From: a virus
Virus record (IMG/VR): IMGVR_UViG_3300017527_000132
Coordinates: 1-33,654 of that record
Direction: 5' to 3' (one strand)
DNA length: 33,654 nucleotides
The notes beneath the pieces were generated by a model. The model made no database searches, was not told the origin of the DNA, and saw nothing but the letters and a program-made list of their open reading frames with translations. Both the position numbers and the translations under genes were made by a program. Shown in pieces: positions 31,432 to 33,654 of this stretch; positions within the stretch are counted from its first letter, which is position 1; every line of letters begins with the position of its first letter.

Positions 31432-32283
31432 TTATATCAATTTTGGAGTGGTGGCCTTTCGCCCACGGTATTGAATAGATGTTATTTCAACACCTTGCCT
31501 ATACCGATTCCATGCGACTGCACACTTATAATACATCTCCTTGTCTGTCACCCTTGTTTTTTGTGGATTTCTAGAAGACATTGTTGCATTTAAAAGATAT
31601 TGTCGTAAATAAAACTGCGGCATTTTTTTTCTAAGCATCTCCCCATCCCTAACATCTACCCAAAAAGACTCGGCATCCTGCCCAACCACCTTGAACGAAC
31701 TTATAATTGCTGCAACAACGACCCTTCTTCTCATGTGTGCAGATGCCTTGTTCTTTGCCCCCAACAGGTCATTAAGAAAATTAGCCTCGTCAACAAGATG
31801 TTGAAGCATTTCAACCTTTTTATCCTTGTCGTCTACGCCTGCCAAATAAGCCGCTGCCGAAACAACAGCAGATGCTATCCTCAACGGTACTTTCATTTGT
31901 AAGACGTCCGCCTCTACCTTTACCATTGACGCGATACTCCTCATATAATGATTATCAAATTGTCTGAATAATTCCGACAGCTCTCGCCGTTTTTTGCATA
32001 CATATTTTTCAAGTAACACCTCAATCGTTTTACCGGAATCCATAACCGCGTGTAATTGATGCTGCCCGTTCATTAAGACCCGTTTATCTTCAATGCCGTT
32101 GCTTTGATCTATTGCGATGGCTAAAGACCCAATCCGAAACCGGCCCTGCTTCATCTTGTTGGATAATGTTTGGGTATGTTTTTTTGAAATATACCTTTGT
32201 GAAGAAAATGTGTTTAATTTTATATAATCTCTTGCCAGTAAAGGTGTTATGGCTATAATTTCTCTTGATAATGGTCTTAACAT
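31432..32283 (-). CDS. ParB/Srx-fold-like protein
   Basis: A 283-residue protein. Residues ~15-95 contain LMNGQHQLHAVMDSGKTIEV, which resembles the core of the ParB N-terminal/sulfiredoxin-like fold (the GxxR/H region), preceded by strand-like RFRIGSLAIAIDQSNG. Phage proteins of this type may be nucleases, CTPases or DNA-binding regulators, but the catalytic residues cannot be settled from this sequence. The C-terminal two thirds are helical and basic (HMRRRVVVAAIISSFKVVG, then KMPQFYLRQYLLNATMSS). The ATG follows GGGGGTGAAAA and overlaps the previous stop by seven bases, so it forms a pair with the upstream gene. Confidence 0.65.
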   Translation of the reverse strand: MLRPLSREIIAITPLLARDYIKLNTFSSQRYISKKHTQTLSNKMKQGRFRIGSLAIAIDQSNGIEDKRVLMNGQHQLHAVMDSGKTIEVLLEKYVCKKRRELSELFRQFDNHYMRSIASMVKVEADVLQMKVPLRIASAVVSAAAYLAGVDDKDKKVEMLQHLVDEANFLNDLLGAKNKASAHMRRRVVVAAIISSFKVVGQDAESFWVDVRDGEMLRKKMPQFYLRQYLLNATMSSRNPQKTRVTDKEMYYKCAVAWNRYRQGVEITSIQYRGRKATTPKLI

Positions 32284-32891
32284 TTTTCACCCCCTATATT
32301 TATTATACTTTTTAAGCTATGCAAGTATTGCATAACAACATCTCTTGACGTATCCTTCCAATTATTAAATTTTGCGTCTTGTATTTCCCCCGCTAAATTA
32401 TCAAACGCATTTTTAAAAGATTCACTTATTAATGTTTCATTACGCAATTTGTGTCTTACTTTCCTAAATCTGCGCTTTTCATCATCACCCACCATCTTGC
32501 CAACAACCCTCATTACATGAATGGCCGTGACCCTCCCATCCGGCGCAGTATCAATCACTTTCGTCCAGGCTTCTATCTGCAATGGTGGTGACAACCTTGT
32601 TAGTGGGCGCGCTTGACGTTCGGATGACGGGATTTGGGAACCATGGTTCCCATCTTGAAGATTATCTACAACTTGGGTTGCTCCTATCTGATAATTTATA
32701 TACCGACGCCCCATATCCCACCGCTCCCTGCAATAGTCCTCGAAAGTGTCATAGCCCAAAACATTTTTATAAAGTCGGCTATCCCGTATTTCCTTTAATG
32801 CTGCACCGATTTCATAAAACGCCTTCATGTTTTTATTTATAACCAATTCAAGTTCATCTAACCGCCCCCTGTCATCAATAGCTAATTCCAT
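32277..32891 (-). CDS. Phage DNA-associated protein with DUF3102-like N-terminus
   Basis: A 204-residue protein from the ATG at 32891, supported by GGGAGGGGGTGAAATT; an in-frame extension upstream would overlap the resolvase gene by ~90 bases and has no ribosome site. The N-terminal region LDELELVINKNMKAFYEIGA, ALKEIRDSRLYK and FEDYCRERWDMGRRYINYQI resembles proteins (DUF3102-like and ParB-associated) whose helix-turn-helix-like region binds DNA. The C-terminal half is basic and helical. A replication or partition helper is a reasonable inference, mainly because the next gene is ParB-like; exact role unknown. Confidence 0.7.
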   Translation of the reverse strand: MELAIDDRGRLDELELVINKNMKAFYEIGAALKEIRDSRLYKNVLGYDTFEDYCRERWDMGRRYINYQIGATQVVDNLQDGNHGSQIPSSERQARPLTRLSPPLQIEAWTKVIDTAPDGRVTAIHVMRVVGKMVGDDEKRRFRKVRHKLRNETLISESFKNAFDNLAGEIQDAKFNNWKDTSRDVVMQYLHSLKSIINIGGEKC

Positions 32892-32895
32892 AATT

Positions 32896-33264
32896 TCACC
32901 CCCTCCCATTAATAATCTCAATACTCCCCTCGTAACTCCATCTTTTCTCGCATGAAACTTGCCAGATATAGCGGTCATCCCGGTCATTCACGGCGCAATC
33001 CATAACCGCTTTCAACATATTATCGAGGTCTCCACGCCCCTGGTGTGCCATCCCATCGTATTGACTCTTTTTCTTTTTAGACCATGATCGGGGCATTTCA
33101 ACGTGAAAGACGATTGTAGCCCCCGAATCAGGCACACGCACCCCTTGTATGCCACAAAGCGTTTTAAACCGCCTGTATCGCCTTACACAGTTCCTGGGGG
33201 GGTCTAACCACTTATCTCTCTGGGTTTGTCTTGGTTTAGGTACAGGATTGATTTTATAATTCAT
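32896..33264 (-). CDS. rusA: RusA-like Holliday junction resolvase
   Basis: A 122-residue protein, the usual RusA size. It opens NYKINPVPKPRQTQRD, a typical strand with the PVPK-R motif, and has the metal-binding core RGDLDNMLKAVMDCAVNDRD with D79, D81 and D89 as the likely catalytic aspartates. RusA enzymes cut four-way DNA junctions as homodimers, and in phages resolve recombination or packaging intermediates. The ATG at 33264 follows GAGGAAC and lies within the end of the upstream gene. Its stop (TGA) is five bases before the next ATG. Firm family call. Confidence 0.88.
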   Translation of the reverse strand: MNYKINPVPKPRQTQRDKWLDPPRNCVRRYRRFKTLCGIQGVRVPDSGATIVFHVEMPRSWSKKKKSQYDGMAHQGRGDLDNMLKAVMDCAVNDRDDRYIWQVSCEKRWSYEGSIEIINGRG

Positions 33265-33460
33265 GTTCCTCGGTCCTCATGTGCGGATAATCGCCCAGCC
33301 TCAATGATAATTGCTCGTTTTCCTTTTCCATACCAGCCAGCTTTTCAAGCGTTTTATTATATTCGATTATAATGCTCTCTGTTTTGTGTGCCGAACATAG
33401 AAACGCTATAAACATTGACACCAGGCACCAGCATAAAAATATTATTATAATCGTTTTCAC
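33254..33460 (-). CDS. Small membrane-anchored coiled-coil protein
   Basis: A 68-residue protein from a GTG at 33460 preceded by GATAGGGGGAACC; a GTG at 33478 would add six residues and overlap the upstream gene. Residues ~3-22 form one hydrophobic membrane span (IIIIFLCWCLVSMFIAFLC), followed by a charged coiled-coil-like segment (YNKTLEKLAGMEKENEQLSL). That plan resembles i-spanins (Rz-type) but also many small phage membrane proteins; no overlapping o-spanin lipoprotein is present, so lysis function is not supported. It overlaps the resolvase gene by 11 bases. Confidence 0.65.
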   Translation of the reverse strand: MKTIIIIFLCWCLVSMFIAFLCSAHKTESIIIEYNKTLEKLAGMEKENEQLSLRLGDYPHMRTEEHEL

Positions 33461-33468
33461 GGTTCCCC

Positions 33469-33654
33469 CTATCGCCACCTATCATTCGGTGTTCCCCGAC
33501 CTCTTTGGAGCATTTCAACGTATGGGTCCATATAAAACGGCATCACGCCCTTAGCCACGATTCGGCAGTTTTTGCAGTATTTTCGGGGGATGCCACGCCC
33601 CAGCCAGTACATCGGTTTATAATGTCTTGAACGGCACATCGGGCAAATACATTC
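33469..33654 (-). CDS. Zinc-ribbon protein, N-terminus beyond right edge
   Basis: The last 61 residues of a minus-strand gene cut by the window edge, reading to a TAG at 33469. It contains CICPMC followed 20 residues later by CKNC, a probable zinc ribbon, then a basic segment (GRGIPRKY) and a charged end (QRGRGTPNDRWR). The stop lies just after the start of the small membrane protein reading (GTG 33460). The start codon is not in the window. Function unknown; DNA or protein binding is likely for such ribbons. Confidence 0.7.
   Translation of the reverse strand, partial: ECICPMCRSRHYKPMYWLGRGIPRKYCKNCRIVAKGVMPFYMDPYVEMLQRGRGTPNDRWR

Noticed and set aside
33254-33460. Rz-type i-spanin for lysis
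   Set aside because: Only the membrane span plus coiled-coil plan agrees; no partner lipoprotein, holin or endolysin is nearby.

Overview
This window is a contiguous piece of a tailed double-stranded DNA phage or prophage with a short-tailed (podovirus) plan. On the minus strand, reading right to left, it carries a packaging, head and tail block: a possible small terminase, large terminase, portal, scaffold, an N4-gp56-type major capsid protein, P22 gp4-like and gp10-like tail closure proteins, three large ejection-type proteins, tailspike or fibre proteins, and finally a giant fibre-like gene that runs off the left edge. No tail-tube, sheath or tape-measure gene is visible. No integrase, lysis gene, polymerase or tRNA was recognised, so the genome continues outside the window. 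The host is probably Gram-negative: there is a heptosyltransferase-type (GT9) gene, Sec-type signal peptides and a good sigma-54-like promoter. The species cannot be told from the sequence.

Layout. (1) 1-4881, minus: an uninterrupted reading frame of at least 1627 codons with an N-terminal signal peptide. (2) 4893-14851, minus: small virion protein, tailspike-like fibre, three ejection proteins, a beta-rich virion protein, and gp10-like and gp4-like proteins, tightly packed and often overlapping by 1-4 bases. (3) 14853-20310, minus: a seven-gene sugar and modification cassette placed between head and tail genes (GT9 fused to a decayed methyltransferase-like domain, a DUF4254-like small protein, a C2HC finger protein, a GT4 glycosyltransferase, a radical SAM/SPASM enzyme, a SAM methyltransferase and a second GT4 glycosyltransferase). 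A strong intercistronic hairpin separates it from the head genes. (4) 20372-28002, minus: head and packaging genes. (5) 28003-28829: a gene-free divergent control region. (6) 28830-31052, plus: an operon of small proteins behind a sigma-54-like promoter, with near-identical ribosome-binding leaders, two copies of a 27-residue membrane microprotein and a strong terminator. (7) 31056-33654, minus: a second block with a secreted protein, a ParB-like protein, a phage DNA-associated protein, a RusA-like resolvase, a membrane coiled-coil protein and a zinc-ribbon protein cut by the right edge.

How it fits together. Block 4 would build and fill the head, block 2 close the vertex and eject DNA, and the fibres bind the host. 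The cassette in block 3 is positioned to be expressed late, with the virion genes, so it could put a glycan on the capsid or fibres, or alter the host surface late in infection. The plus-strand operon and right-hand block look like accessory or early functions. The most unusual points are the embedded glycan/radical SAM cassette, the sigma-54-like promoter driving a plus-strand operon with duplicated membrane microproteins, and the signal peptide on a giant fibre-like protein.
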